Below the pieces are notes generated by a model. The model saw nothing but the letters and a program-made list of their open reading frames with translations. It had not been told where the DNA came from and made no database searches. From NCBI GenBank assembly GCA_958295665.1, contig OY282559.1, positions 269,491,347 to 269,555,346 of the forward strand: 64,000 nucleotides of DNA. The letters are read 5' to 3'. The stretch comes from Tipula vernalis (Eukaryota > Arthropoda > Insecta > Diptera > Tipulidae). Position numbers and translations under genes: made by a program. Shown here piece after piece: positions 10,936-23,000 of the stretch (position 1 is the stretch's first letter; the number at the start of each line of letters is the position of its first letter).

Positions 10936-11634
10936 TTACACTGGGAACAGATCAAATTGGCAACCCACGCCATATTTACATGTTTCAAATCCAGGCAAAC
11001 CTTGAGTTACTAAAGCATAACCTCGCCATGGGCCCAACGAGAAACTCGATGGTAAATCGAATAAGATAGACACATTTTGCGGCTCTATTATCCATTTATC
11101 CTGTAATTGAATACATAACAAATATTACGAATTATTTTTTCTTAAGCAACAATTATGAATTTTAAATTACTCCCTTTTGTGGAGGGCACACATCATTTGT
11201 AAATAATTTGGTAATGTTGTGCCAAAAACGAGTAGGATTAACATATTCCGGACAGATATCTGGAACAAATAATTTTAGTGGTCCTTCCCTCCAAGTACCT
11301 TGATCTAAGTATTGGCTGCGGATATTATTTTGAATAGGTAAATGAGGATTCATTGATTTAAGCCATATGACATATCCGCTCATGAAAACAATTTCGTCAT
11401 CGATTTGTTCTAAAATTAAATTTTCAGTAGACACCATTTCCAAATATGATGGAACATTTCTGTCAATACGTTCATATGTCAAAAGCTCATCACGAAAGAT
11501 CACGCTATATTTCTTCGACTGTTAATTTAAAATCCATATTAATGAAATTAAACACAAAAATTGTAAGTGCCACGTACCTCAATAAGTTCAAGTAAACCAA
11601 TATAGCACACGACTACCGTAAAAATTATTTTCAT
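10936..11634 (-). CDS. Secreted DUF1091/DM11-like protein, three exons
   Basis: Host gene read as complement of 11578-11634, 11171-11518 and 10936-11100, giving 189 residues. Exon 1 starts at the ATG 11634-11632 and encodes a signal peptide (MKIIFTVVVCYIGLLELIE). The donor is GAG|GTACGT; the acceptor (AACAG) opens exon 2. Exon 2 ends GGA|GTAATT, and the last acceptor is ATTACAG. All three exons are multiples of three and the introns are 59 and 70 bp. The mature part has the layout GTWREGPLKLFVPDIC, YVNPTRFWHNITKLFTNDVCPP and a C-terminal half with two more Cys. This resembles the fly-expanded DUF1091/DM11 group of secreted proteins of unknown role. The family call is tentative; the exon structure is firm. 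A polyadenylation signal lies at 10813-10818. Confidence 0.75.
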
Positions 11635-12231
11635 TTTTAAATCGTTTGGTGTGTGTGTCTGCACTAAAAATTCCGGATACTAAATGAACGTTCGAACTGA
11701 TCGATATTGTTGATCTCAATAGAGCACAATTGGAATCGTGTTCTAAGTTAAATATATTAGTTTGATACACGTACGTTTGTAAAATATTAAATAATTATTA
11801 AATTTATAATTGGGGTAATTTCCCATAATTAAACCAAATGCGTTATTCTAAAATCATGTATTTTAACTGATTTATCCGACCGCAATCAAAAAAAATTAAC
11901 AAGTACACGATTTCAGCGTTATATTTATCTATTTGACTATTACGCTAGTCAAGATGCTTTACCAACATGGAAATCCTCAGAATTAAATTTTATGACTGAA
12001 TCATTTTTAGCTTTAATAAAACTGCCATGGCAGAATAGCAGTAGACAAATTCATTGAATTGGAGACAACGCAGTTTTAGCGCTTTTCAAACAATCACGCG
12101 AAATCAAACACTAACAATTTTTACAGAACGTTCAAGCGCTACCGATAATCATGAGATAACATTGCCAGTTGGTCCAATTAATTATATCGAATGGTGGAAA
12201 ATTCTCTCAAACCGATAGTGGATCTTAAATT
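11635..12231. other. Upstream region of the DM11-like gene; nothing named
   Basis: AT-rich sequence with no supported gene. The promoter of the minus-strand gene should lie just right of 11634, but no convincing TATA or Inr could be picked out. AATT at 12228-12231 is the left target duplicate of the solo LTR. Confidence 0.5.
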
Positions 12232-13824
12232 TGTAACACTTCGCATGGTCTGGAGAATATCCAAATTAAAAAAAAAACATTTTTGAAAACAAAAAAAAAC
12301 AAAAAAAAATTAAGGTTACTTTACAAAAAAAATTATTCTCCAAATCATGGGTCGTGTTAATCAGAATTGGACCCACACAGGGACTCTAGAGCGGTCGTTG
12401 CCGGCTAAGCTTCAGGGTGATGTCGTGGGGTTTCTAGAGTTTATGTGGGTCATATAAAACCGCGGGAAGGGGAGGGTGATTCTGCATACCTACCTATTCG
12501 GACACTTACCTGGCCCTAATTCATCCTCAGTTAGACGATTAACGCCTCATTTTAAATAATATAATGAATATAATAAAAATAAAAAATAAATAAAAAATAT
12601 ATATATAACTTAACTATCCGGCAGCCTGTTGATCAGTTGATTGTTTTGATTATGATTTCCATGCGCGGTGTGGTGGTTTTTGCTTGCTTATTGAACTACA
12701 AAGTAATTTTTTTCTAATCCGTAATTATAATGTATGCATGCATATATCCAAAGAAGGATCTTTATATAGCAAAAGAAAAAGGTTTTGTTGTCTTATCCAA
12801 AACTTTCTTTTATCTATCTAATTATATTAGTTTTATTCTTATATTGTTGTTGTGTCTCCGAATTATGTTGTATCTTATGTACTTATATGTAAAATTGGTA
12901 CTCTTGTGTTTAAGATTTATTTATTCATCCAAAAACTATATGAATGATTATATTTATAGACAAAACACTTAAGATTTTTTTTTTTTTTTAAAAAAACTTT
13001 TTATTCACAATACCAACTATCAATTTCACTTTACAAAAAAAAACTTTTTTTTTTTTTTATCATATCAATTAAACAACATACGTGTATAATTACAAAACAA
13101 TTCACTTTCAATTAATCATCTTTTATGAATTATTTTTTTTTTGCAGACACAGCAAATATAGAAATTCACTTTTTGCATGTCGCTGTTTACATTTTTATCC
13201 ACTTTAATAATTTTATATTCAAAATAAAATTTACAACAACAAAAAAAACAATTATCCTCTTCTTTTTATTTTTTTTATCAATTTTTATTTAAGATAATTT
13301 TATAAAAGAGAAAAAAAAAAATTAACAAAAACACAATTCCCTTATATTTATTATCCTCAAAAAAAAATAATTTTTAATAAATTTAATTTTATAGTAACAC
13401 TTTATAAAAAACTTAATTAAACTTAACTTAAATTCTAAAACTAAAAAGAACCAGATCGGCTCTACCGTTACAAATTTACTTTCAGACTACAAAATTATAT
13501 GAAAAAAACACCCCGTGGTGTCGGTGCAATATACCAAGACCCGATGGTCTTGGTGCATCCGACCTGTTTCTTGATTTTTTCTCCACTGACTAAAAAAGCA
13601 AAAAAAAATGTTTACTTCAATTCAATTATTTTTTTTTTTGTCTTAACGGAAAAAGAATATCCAATTTAATTATGAGACTTACGGAGTTTACAAAAAAAAA
13701 AAAAATATGAAATTACAAAAATTTAGTATAACGGATTACATTATTTGCCTAATTGCAAAAAAAAGTGTGAGAATATTGAATTGAAATAAAAATTGTTGTG
13801 ACAGCGTACACGTGCGCTGTTACA
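12232..13824. mobile_element. Solo LTR related to element D
   Basis: A 1593-bp unit beginning TGTAACACTTCG and ending GCGCTGTTACA, flanked by AATT on both sides (12228-12231 and 13825-13828). Near 12385-12475 it shares a block with D's LTR: a CGGTC.TTGCCGGCTAAG.TTCAGGG core, then GTGGGGTTT and AACCGCGGGAAGGG. The rest, rich in T- and A-runs, has diverged. No internal domain is present, so this is the product of LTR-LTR recombination. ORFs inside it are chance readings. Confidence 0.82.
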
Positions 13825-13828
13825 AATT

Positions 13829-16233
13829 CTTCAAACTAAAGGATATGATTTGCTGTTTGGCGTAGAATTTAACCATCAGTTACTCGCCGTTGGTTAAATC
13901 CAAGTTGCTGTCCACTTGGATTTGCTGCAAAACGTTGTTTTAGGCTGAATAGTTTCTGGCGTAGCATTAACTATTTCAAAGCTCGATTATTTTTGCCGGT
14001 TCATTGTGAACAATCCAACAATTCATGGACTGAGGGCACCACAGCTTCTACATACGTATTGCCAAACGTTTCGAGAAGGTGTTTAGATTACGCGCAGATC
14101 ATTGAAATAGAAAGGTTGGCCGATCCTACGGTGAGCATATCTTGCAATTCTTAATTTACGGTCAACATCTGACAGTCTTCTTCACAAAATCCTGTGCAGC
14201 ACCATTGCAAACTATGCCTTTACTCCGACTGGAATATACAGTGGTCCTTACTCAACTAGCGTTTAAAATTTTAATATCGACGTCACATTTTATGATTACG
14301 AATTGTGTTACCAACGTCCAAGAAAATGAAAGAAAGGTTTGGTTGTAGAGTTGTGCGTACCGAGCGAGTGTAATTCAACTAAACACGGCCATCATTCCGC
14401 GGAGAGTTTCCACTGCCTGAGGAGGCGTATTTAAATTGACAATAGAAATTTTGATGTTTACTCTATGAATATCACAATCGAACTCCCTGATTTATTTTAA
14501 TCGCGTTTTCTACACTTACTACATATTTTTGCATTTGAAGGAAAGGAAGGAAATTGTCGTTTCTGATTTTTGGAGAAATATGGCAAATCAGATTCTTTGT
14601 GACCTGAAACAACCCTTAATTGCTACATTTATCGGTATGTCCCTTTTTGAGTAGTTCTTCATTTAGAGGCAGCCATTTAAAATCATCCATCTTAGAATTC
14701 TAAATCTCTAAATTTGAATTCGAATATCTTTCTATTGTTATTTTGTGTTTTCGAAGCATGCTAGATTGTTTTGATTTTTGTTTTTTCGCGCTCATTGTAT
14801 TGATTTAATTTTTTTCTGTTTGGCTTTTATTTGAATTTCGATTATTGAGCGAACACGTGTTGTCTTTTTTCTCACCATTAGCTTTAGATGTGGATAAATG
14901 ATGACGTCATTAATTTGAATTTTTATACCTTTTTTCTTTTTAATATACAATACAATGTTATTGTTGTAGAACGTTTTTTAATTTAATTTTCCTTATTTTC
15001 TTTTGATTATTACTGGAAATACGGAAACTTGAGAATCTGTTATGATATCCGTTTTGTGATCTGAATTGAAATTTACACAGACTCACTTATTCTAACTTAC
15101 TTAAAACTAGGACCGTTTTGGTCATGATAATTAACAGACTATTAACGTTTCATTCTTATTTTATTTTAATTTCCAATTTTACTTTATTTTTGCATAATTA
15201 AATAGTTTAATTTTGATTTTTAGCATGTTGTGAAATTAAATTTGCACTATTTTGTATTAATTTTAAAATTAAGTATCCATTTTTTAATTTAGCGCGCGCG
15301 TTTTTTGTCATATCTTAATTTCACAACAATTGTATGTTGACTTGACGAGTTAAACAATTGAATCTGAATTAGTATAAGCCTTTGTTTTTTTTTGTTTTTC
15401 GTTTCACTCCCAACTCTTTCGCAGTTTATTTTTACCGTCCTACTTTACGCAGTAGTAGCCCATCGAGGACGTACGGCTATAGACCCGTTTTGTATAAACC
15501 ACATGCACATTGCATTGCTTCATGCCAACCTGTAGTGCTGACATGAAAGGTGGGTCGGTCCATAGATTTGGCACTCTCAACGGGGGGTCATAGATGTGTT
15601 CATCGTCATCACCGATCGAATTCAGAAGATGAAAAATCTCTTTTGCCAAACGACGCAGCTTTAACCACTGATGATTTTATGATGATTTAAGCGATCGTTA
15701 ATCACAAAAACTGCATTTTTGAGGGTTTTTGTTTGAGGTTAGGAACGACGTGGTGCATTTTCAGCCACAAATAAAATTAGATGTAGATCCAGCGAATAAA
15801 ATATATGATTTTATAATTTTATGTTGATTTCACTTTAAAGCGATCGCTTTATGTAAACAAAAATGCATTTTTAAGAGGTTTTTTGAAGTTAGGAAAGGCA
15901 CAAAGCATTTTTACCCAAAAGCGATGTTGGATTCATAATCAGCAACCCAAAATACATAGTGGTACGCTTTTCCTATAATTTTATTATGACTTGGGCGAGC
16001 GTAAGCTTGCAGAAACTAGAGATGATAGGCTTCAATTTGTGACTAAACACGTAACCCACCTACTTTAGTCCCTAGAAAGTAAAATACATCATTGTTGAAT
16101 AAATGGCATACAGAGTTTGTTCTATGCTATAGCAATGCATTTTCGCAATAAAGTACTAATAAAATAAAGTACTTTTGAACGAAGACTATAATACAGTAAC
16201 CATATAAATATTTCTTCGAAGGATTCATCTGTA
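13829..16233. other. Unassigned stretch
   Basis: No gene recognised. A 69-codon minus-strand ORF (15440-15649) has a less skewed composition than its surroundings and might be an exon remnant, but shows no known motif. Two diverged copies of a roughly 150-bp repeat lie at 15672-15990. A short CG-alternating stretch (gcgcgcgcg) occurs near 15293. Confidence 0.45.
15672..15990. repeat. Diverged direct duplication
   Basis: Two copies in tandem (about 15680-15820 and 15835-15990), each with aagcgatcg, a tgcattttt.ag.ggttttt core, gaggttagga or gaagttagga, and then gcattttt. Many differences, so old. Confidence 0.55.
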
Positions 16234-16252
16234 CACTCAGAAAAAAATCCTT
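16234..16252. repeat. Left terminal inverted repeat of element E
   Basis: CACTCAGAAAAAAATCCTT, preceded by TA. Its inverted partner is at 31222-31240. Confidence 0.85.
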
Positions 16253-16389
16253 TACAAATAATAGGAATTCTTATTAAACTAATTATTTTTTACTATTAAA
16301 ATTAGTCAATGCGATTCTTCCTATTATTTTTATAGTTTGAAAACTATAAAATTTATAGGGTCTTCAGAATATTGTTTTCAATAGTTCAT

Positions 16390-17000
16390 ACCATAAAAAA
16401 TTGATGAGATATCTCATTATTTTCATTGAGTGTCGAAACATACTATTGAACCTATTATATTTCCTATTCATTTAATATCAATTATACTATTGAATTAATG
16501 TGACAAATTTATATAATTAATACTACGGGCTATTGTTTTAATTATTCTACAACGTTAAAATAATAGTTCTTACTATTGAAATTTCATAAGATATCTCATT
16601 ATTTTATATTGAAACTATGTATTATATTTCCTATTAATTTAATATGGATGATACTATTAATTCAATGTGACAAATTTATAAGATTAATACTGCAGACTAT
16701 TGATTTATTTACTATGCAATGTTAGAACAACAGGTAATACCATTGAAAATTAATGATACATCACATTATTTTCTAACGATACTAGTAGAAAATACTATTG
16801 AAACTATTATATCTCCTATTAATTTAATATGAATTATACTATTAAACCAATGGGATAAGTTTAAATTTTTTACACTACAGACTTTTATTTTAATTCTTTT
16901 GCAGTATTATAATAATTTGGTTGGTACCATTGAAAATTAACGAGATATCCCATTATTTTCAAATTTTATTGGAAGAACATACTCTTGAAATTATTTTTTA
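16390..17000. repeat. Left subterminal tandem repeats of element E
   Basis: About three and a half diverged copies of a roughly 175-bp unit. Each contains gatatctcattatttt or a variant, ctattaatttaatat and a tactattgaa run. Copies begin near 16405, 16590, 16760 and 16940. Subterminal repeats of this kind are transposase-binding sites in CACTA elements; that role is inferred here. Confidence 0.7.
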
Positions 17001-17400
17001 ATGAAAGCGATCCTATTACCTATAAGTGTGGCATTAATTCGAGGATTTATTGTTTTAAATCTTTTGCATTATCAACAGTAAGTTCTAAATTATTAGTATA
17101 CTTACACTTTTATTAAAAAAATGTTCGATTCGGTGCTGAAAATTATATAAACTTTAAAAAACAATCTGTGAAATATAATAATCACTCTATATTTGCTGAT
17201 AAATCATCTTCATTTTGGGCTTTACCATTTATTAAAGTATTAATACATACAATACAAACACTTTCCAAGTTTTTGGGTTGGGAGTATTCCATTTTCGTTT
17301 AATTTGTAAATAAAAGATTTTATTACTTCAAATATCATATTTTATTAACGTTGAAAGATTAATTTACAAAATTATATTATACATTTTATATACGTGTACA

Positions 17401-19896
17401 TTAAAATAGTTTTCTACGAAATGCTTTTTTACCATTATTAAGCAAATGTATATGTATAGGCGGACCTTCAAACTCAACAACTTTTTTTAAAAACGTCTTT
17501 TTATTGTTCTTATTTTCTACAATGTATGACTGAAAATGCTCACTAAAACAAGATATATGCCACTGACTACAAATGAAATATATGGTTTCGTTATTTAAAA
17601 CCATTTCTTCTATTTCAAAAAGCAAAATATTGTTTAAATGTGATTCTGTCATAAAAAAATGTGTTTTATACATTTTTCCCCTAAATATTAATTTTGCTAC
17701 GCAACGCGCATCTTTTAGATCTATTAGGCTCTGATCAATATTCTTGTAAGTTCCGCTAATGTCAGAAACTAAAATATCATGTTTATTAAAAATTAAATCT
17801 TCCTCAAAAAAGGTTTGGTTTGAAAGACTGTGTGCGAACTTTATACCAGCTTTAATCGAAAGGGTATAAGGAATATTGACTCTAGAAATAGTGGACTTTG
17901 CTGAGTTTTTATAGGGTTTATGGAGCGCTTCGAATCTCATACTCCACAAATGTTTTAACGGGCCACATTTTCGAATTGCCGTAGGATAATGCACCAAAAA
18001 ATGAAATTTTGGTTTGAGTGTGTCATTAAATAATGACATATACAATGAATTGTGCTTCGATATAAGATGTTCTAAGGAGTTTATATTATATTCGTTCAAA
18101 GCAGAAAGCAAAACTAAATCTATTATTTTTATTAAAATTATTAAATATCCCCATACTGGATCATTCTCGGGTACTAAGTCACCAATCATCAATGGAAAAT
18201 AATTAATAAATGTCATTGTCTCACGTGCAGTCATTTTTAAGGAGTTCGATTTCAAACCCGCCATCGTTATCGGTGGAGAAATATTGCCAATTTCGGTTTG
18301 TCCGTAATCAAACATCTGTTTGCGAAAGTTAAAGCATTCCAATGAAAATAACTTCAATTTATCAATAAAATATATTAATATTTTTGATAGAGCATATCTA
18401 CAAATGCCTTCAAAAAGGTCGTGCATAATGTCATAACAAAAATTGTCAATAACATGAAAGGACGGAATTTCATTAAAAACACATTTCTCTCTGATTCCCG
18501 TGGTCGTTTCATCGTTTACGGCTATATCAGAATTATAATTGAATATGTCTCGGATTGCATTTCTTTGCTCTGTAATATCTCCCTGCATTTCAATTTTCTT
18601 TCTTTTGCAAGATCGACAGTAAAAATTCGAATTGAAACTTTTTGAAAACCCCAAAAATGTGTTAAGGCCCAAATTATCACCTAAAACTAAGGCTAATACA
18701 AAATGAACATGTGATGTTGTATTATTGCCAGCAATAGTCACACCTATAGTTTCTAGTTTTATTATTTGGTCAATAAAAGGTCTTAATGTATAAGCATTCC
18801 CGAAAGCTGATCTATCCTTAGTTTTAAAAAATCCTGCGACAAACATATTGTTGAGTTTGGATAAATGGTGTTTCGGTATAGTTGGAAAGGAGTAATAAAC
18901 TCCACAAACATATTGTTCTTTAGCGTGTGAACCTAAAGGATTATCAACAGCGAAATCGTCTAAATATAAGAGATAAGGTATTGTTAATTTCCCATTAAAC
19001 GATTTAATTTTTGATTTCCAAACGCTACCATTTATCAAATTGCAAAATACTCCAGGACGGTTGTTTTTTAAAACATTTGTGTTTTCTAAAGTCTGCGCTA
19101 AAATATTTTTATATTCAAAAAACTTTTTGAACTGAAATTCTAAAGGCATTAACATTCCAGTTGTTTTATTTGAATCTATAGTTGGCGAATTATTTATAAC
19201 TATTTCACAAACTTCTTCGTTGATTATATACTGCAATGGTGTTTTATAAAGGCCTTCACGTTCCAATTCTTTAATAAATTTGTATTCGGTATTAATGTTT
19301 TTAAACGGATAAATAAATTGTTGTAAAATATTTTGGGCTTTTGTTCTATTTTCAGAATTTTCAATTAATGGTGAAATTTTTGATGAGATCACATACGCTA
19401 AAGGGTTGGTAATTTCCGATTCTATTGTTTTTATTACATCAGAAACATTTTTCCTATTAAAATTATTGTTATTGTGTAGATTTAAAGCAAAGTTTATTCC
19501 ATTAAATATATACTGTGAATCAGATATTTCCATTTCAGGATATTCAGCCCTTAAAACGATATTTGATAAATTTTCTAAATTTTGACTATCTCCGTATTTT
19601 GTATTCATGTTGTCAAGTTGGATACCTGCATGATTGTATTCAGAGCTACATGATGGTCTACTATAAACTTGATTGGTACGTGGATTATCAGATAATTTAT
19701 TGAAAACATTCGTTAAATTATTATGGACTCTGTCCAGATGCCTTTTAAAAGAATATAAATTTGCAAACATTTGGGAGCACTCGTTTTGCATACAGCGAAT
19801 ATGTTCATGTTTTTTAATGATATGGAACGATTTTATGTGGTCAGTTAATATTTTTGATGAAGAAAAAGTAATAGCGCATAAAAAACAGATAAACAT
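17401..19896 (-). CDS. Transposase of element E (ORF2, CACTA TnpD-like)
   Basis: A single open frame of 831 codons from the first ATG (19896-19894); thirteen further codons upstream are open but lack an ATG. The N-terminus has two C2H2 fingers (CFLC with HIKSFH; CMQNEC with HLDRVH). The body carries YLLYLDDFAVDNPLGSHA, VLGDNLGLN, a CxxC knuckle (YCRSC), CYDIMHDLFEGICRYALS, GNISPPI, LKPKFHFLVHYPT and RFEALHK. These acidic motifs (LDD, GDN, DxxHD, FEA) are the candidates for the catalytic DDE/D residues. The layout matches a transposase type widespread in invertebrate CACTA-like elements. No stop or frameshift is seen, unlike its relative in element G, so the gene could still be functional. Confidence 0.82.
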   Translation of the reverse strand: MFICFLCAITFSSSKILTDHIKSFHIIKKHEHIRCMQNECSQMFANLYSFKRHLDRVHNNLTNVFNKLSDNPRTNQVYSRPSCSSEYNHAGIQLDNMNTKYGDSQNLENLSNIVLRAEYPEMEISDSQYIFNGINFALNLHNNNNFNRKNVSDVIKTIESEITNPLAYVISSKISPLIENSENRTKAQNILQQFIYPFKNINTEYKFIKELEREGLYKTPLQYIINEEVCEIVINNSPTIDSNKTTGMLMPLEFQFKKFFEYKNILAQTLENTNVLKNNRPGVFCNLINGSVWKSKIKSFNGKLTIPYLLYLDDFAVDNPLGSHAKEQYVCGVYYSFPTIPKHHLSKLNNMFVAGFFKTKDRSAFGNAYTLRPFIDQIIKLETIGVTIAGNNTTSHVHFVLALVLGDNLGLNTFLGFSKSFNSNFYCRSCKRKKIEMQGDITEQRNAIRDIFNYNSDIAVNDETTTGIREKCVFNEIPSFHVIDNFCYDIMHDLFEGICRYALSKILIYFIDKLKLFSLECFNFRKQMFDYGQTEIGNISPPITMAGLKSNSLKMTARETMTFINYFPLMIGDLVPENDPVWGYLIILIKIIDLVLLSALNEYNINSLEHLISKHNSLYMSLFNDTLKPKFHFLVHYPTAIRKCGPLKHLWSMRFEALHKPYKNSAKSTISRVNIPYTLSIKAGIKFAHSLSNQTFFEEDLIFNKHDILVSDISGTYKNIDQSLIDLKDARCVAKLIFRGKMYKTHFFMTESHLNNILLFEIEEMVLNNETIYFICSQWHISCFSEHFQSYIVENKNNKKTFLKKVVEFEGPPIHIHLLNNGKKAFRRKLF

Positions 19897-20060
19897 TTTG
19901 ATGTTGATGTTATTATAATTCCAATTTAAGATCAATTTTGTCTTAACAACTGCTTTTATTCAGAATGATTGTGGCGAAGATAATTTATCAAACTTATAAC
20001 ATTAGAATTTTTTGTCGTGTTAAAATTATAAAAAAAGTTTTCAATAAAACAAAAAACATT

Positions 20061-23000
20061 TTAGCCTGCGATTGGATAATTAAAATTCATAACTTGGAAC
20101 AATTTAAAAGTGGTATCCAAACATTTCAAAAAACTGTAGAATTTGTACAATATTCCATCGTAATATGTAAAAAAACTTTCTAAAACAGTCAAGTCTGGTC
20201 CTACAGCAATGATTATGGGTTGAAACGTCATACCTTTGTCAAAAAATTTTGTTTTTAGTTTCTCCACTTTTTCTTGGTACTGTCTTACACTTATGCAGTG
20301 AACTAGTGTTGACTCCTGACAGTCAATAATGCTCGGCTTCCACGTGTTTTTTTTGCTGGTTGATGGAGTTGACACAATTGATGATTGCAAAATTGAATGT
20401 AACAGCATAAAAACTACGCAGTCCTGAGAGTCTGAAATAAATAGATTTTTTAAAAATTTTAAATTTTAGAAAACATTAGTTTGTTTAAATGAAAAATAAG
20501 AAAATGTGTATTTTTGAATATGCAATTTTCAATGTTATCGTAGCTAAGTAATATTTTTACTTGGAACTTAAAAATGATAACAATGTGGACATAAATTACC
20601 CCAAAAAAAAATTGTTAATTTTTTCATTCCAAGTACCATCTAGACTAAACTATATACTGAAGAATGCAAACAGCAAATGTTTGATCCAAAAACAAAAATT
20701 AGTTTAATTTTTGTTGATACCTTAAACGTACGATGTGTTCCGATTTACTTAGTTTCGTGAAATGCGGCTAATATTCTAGTGTATACATATTTAACAGGTT
20801 CAGATTATAAAGTTTTGGTAAAAAAAATGGGATAATTTGTTAGAAATTTTGAAATTTAACTTACTGGTATCAATCTCTTTCTGCAAGGCCTTAAGTAAAC
20901 TACGCGATGTTTTATCCTTTATGTTTTCCTTAAAATATGAAATGACGCCTTTTTTAAATATTGGCCATTTGGTATATAATTCCGATGAGTTTTTTGGGAA
21001 AGTAACGTTGTAGTCAATTTCAACCTGTTAAACGTTTTATAAATTTATAATAATTGTACTTATAATTAAAGTTCAAAATAAATTACCAATGTATGCCCAA
21101 GACTATGCTTAAAAAGGGGCCATTTTTTTAATATGTTTTCACCCTCCGTTAAAATGTCTCGTTTTCTAATGTTTAAAACTGATGTCCATTTTTCTTCTAC
21201 ATCTGCCCACGGTTCATTGTTGTGGCTCAGCCAAATGATGGTTTTTTCTTCGTCGTCTGTGGCCGGTATTTCAGTCGTTAAATTGGTGTCGTTACCTTCA
21301 GTATGCGGACCTTAAGAGAGTTCATTAAAAAGGTATACTAGCCAAAATTTTAGTTGTATTACCATTCTGGTTTCCGCTTAGAGAATTTTAGAGTTTCCTT
21401 ATTTTCACGCGTGCGTTAACCGCTTTGTCGTATAATATGCCAATAAGATTCAGTCCACGACCTCGTTTCCGGAAGTAATAATATGAGTGTGAAGTTTATG
21501 CTAAAAAAAATAACAAAAAATTACACTGTTAAATTAGCTATTTTCCAATTGGAATTTAAATTATATGAAAATTTAAATTTTTTGTAATTTTGGATTTTTC
21601 GTACCACCAAACAGACTCTTTTCATCAGAAAACAGGTTCTTTTCATCCTTTTCAGATAGCTGGACCATCTGTTTATATCGTTAACCAAAAGCATCCAATT
21701 GTGTGGAACATTACTATATTTTAGATAATTTAAAAGTTGACTGATTTTTGATGGTTTAAATTATTATTTAGCGCCGATCCTGGAAATGTCCCGATGGCGC
21801 CGCACTTTTCTTAGAATAGCTAGGCCATATAGTGGTCAATGTCACAAAGCCGATTCAATTATGATGAACTATAATATATTTCAGTTTTTAAAATTTTTAA
21901 TAATTTTCCATTATTTTAAAAGTTTTATATCGCCGACCAAAGAGTTGTCTACAGGGTCTTGCCCATAATTTCGGATAACTTATCCATTTGCCAGTCTAAG
22001 TGGTAAACCTTACCCAATTGTAATGAATTATACTATATTTCACAGAATTTAGAATTTTTAATAATTTTATTGTTTTAATAATTGTTGTATCTCCGATCAC
22101 AGAGATGTCCACAAGGTCTGGCCTATATTTTTGGATAACTTGACCATTTGCCAGTCCACGTGGTCAATCTTAGTCAATTGTGATGAACTATACTATACTT
22201 CACAGAATTTAGAATTTTTAATAATTTTATTGTTTTAATAATTGTTGTATCTCCGATCACAAAGATATCCACAAGGTCTGGCCTATAGTTTTGGATAACT
22301 TGACCATATGATAGTCTACATGGTCAATCTTAGCCAATTGTGATGAATTATACTATACTTCACAGAATTTAAAATTTTTAATAATTTTATTGTTTTAATA
22401 ATTGTTGTATCTCCGATTACAGAGATGTCCACAAGGTCTGGCCTATATTTTTGGAAAACTTGACCATATGCCAGTCTACATGGTCAATATTATTCAATTG
22501 TGATGAACTATACTATACTTCACAGAATTTAGAATTTTTAATAATTTTATTGTTTTAAAAATTGTTGTATCTCCGATCACAGAGATGTCCACAAGGTCTG
22601 GCCTATATTTTTGGATAACTTGACCATTTGCCAGTCCACGTGGTCAATGTTATTCAATTGTGATGAACTATACTATACTTCACAGAATTTAGAATTTTTA
22701 ATCATTTTATTGGTTTTAAAAATTGTTGTATCTCCGATCACAGAGATGTCCACAAGGTCTGGCCTATATTTTTGGATAACTTGACCATATACCAGTCTAC
22801 ATGGTTAATCTTATTCAATTGTGATGAACTATACTATACTTCACAGAATTTAGAATTTTTAATAATTTTATTGTTTTAATAATTGTTGTATCTCCGATCA
22901 CAAAGATATCCACAAGGTCTGGCCTATAGTTTTGGATAACTTGACCATTTGGCAGTCTACGTGGTCAATCTTATTTAATTGTGATGAACTATACTATACT

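Noticed and set aside
12730..12972. 80-codon hydrophobic ORF
   Set aside because: It lies inside the solo LTR in very T-rich sequence, where hydrophobic ORFs arise by chance.
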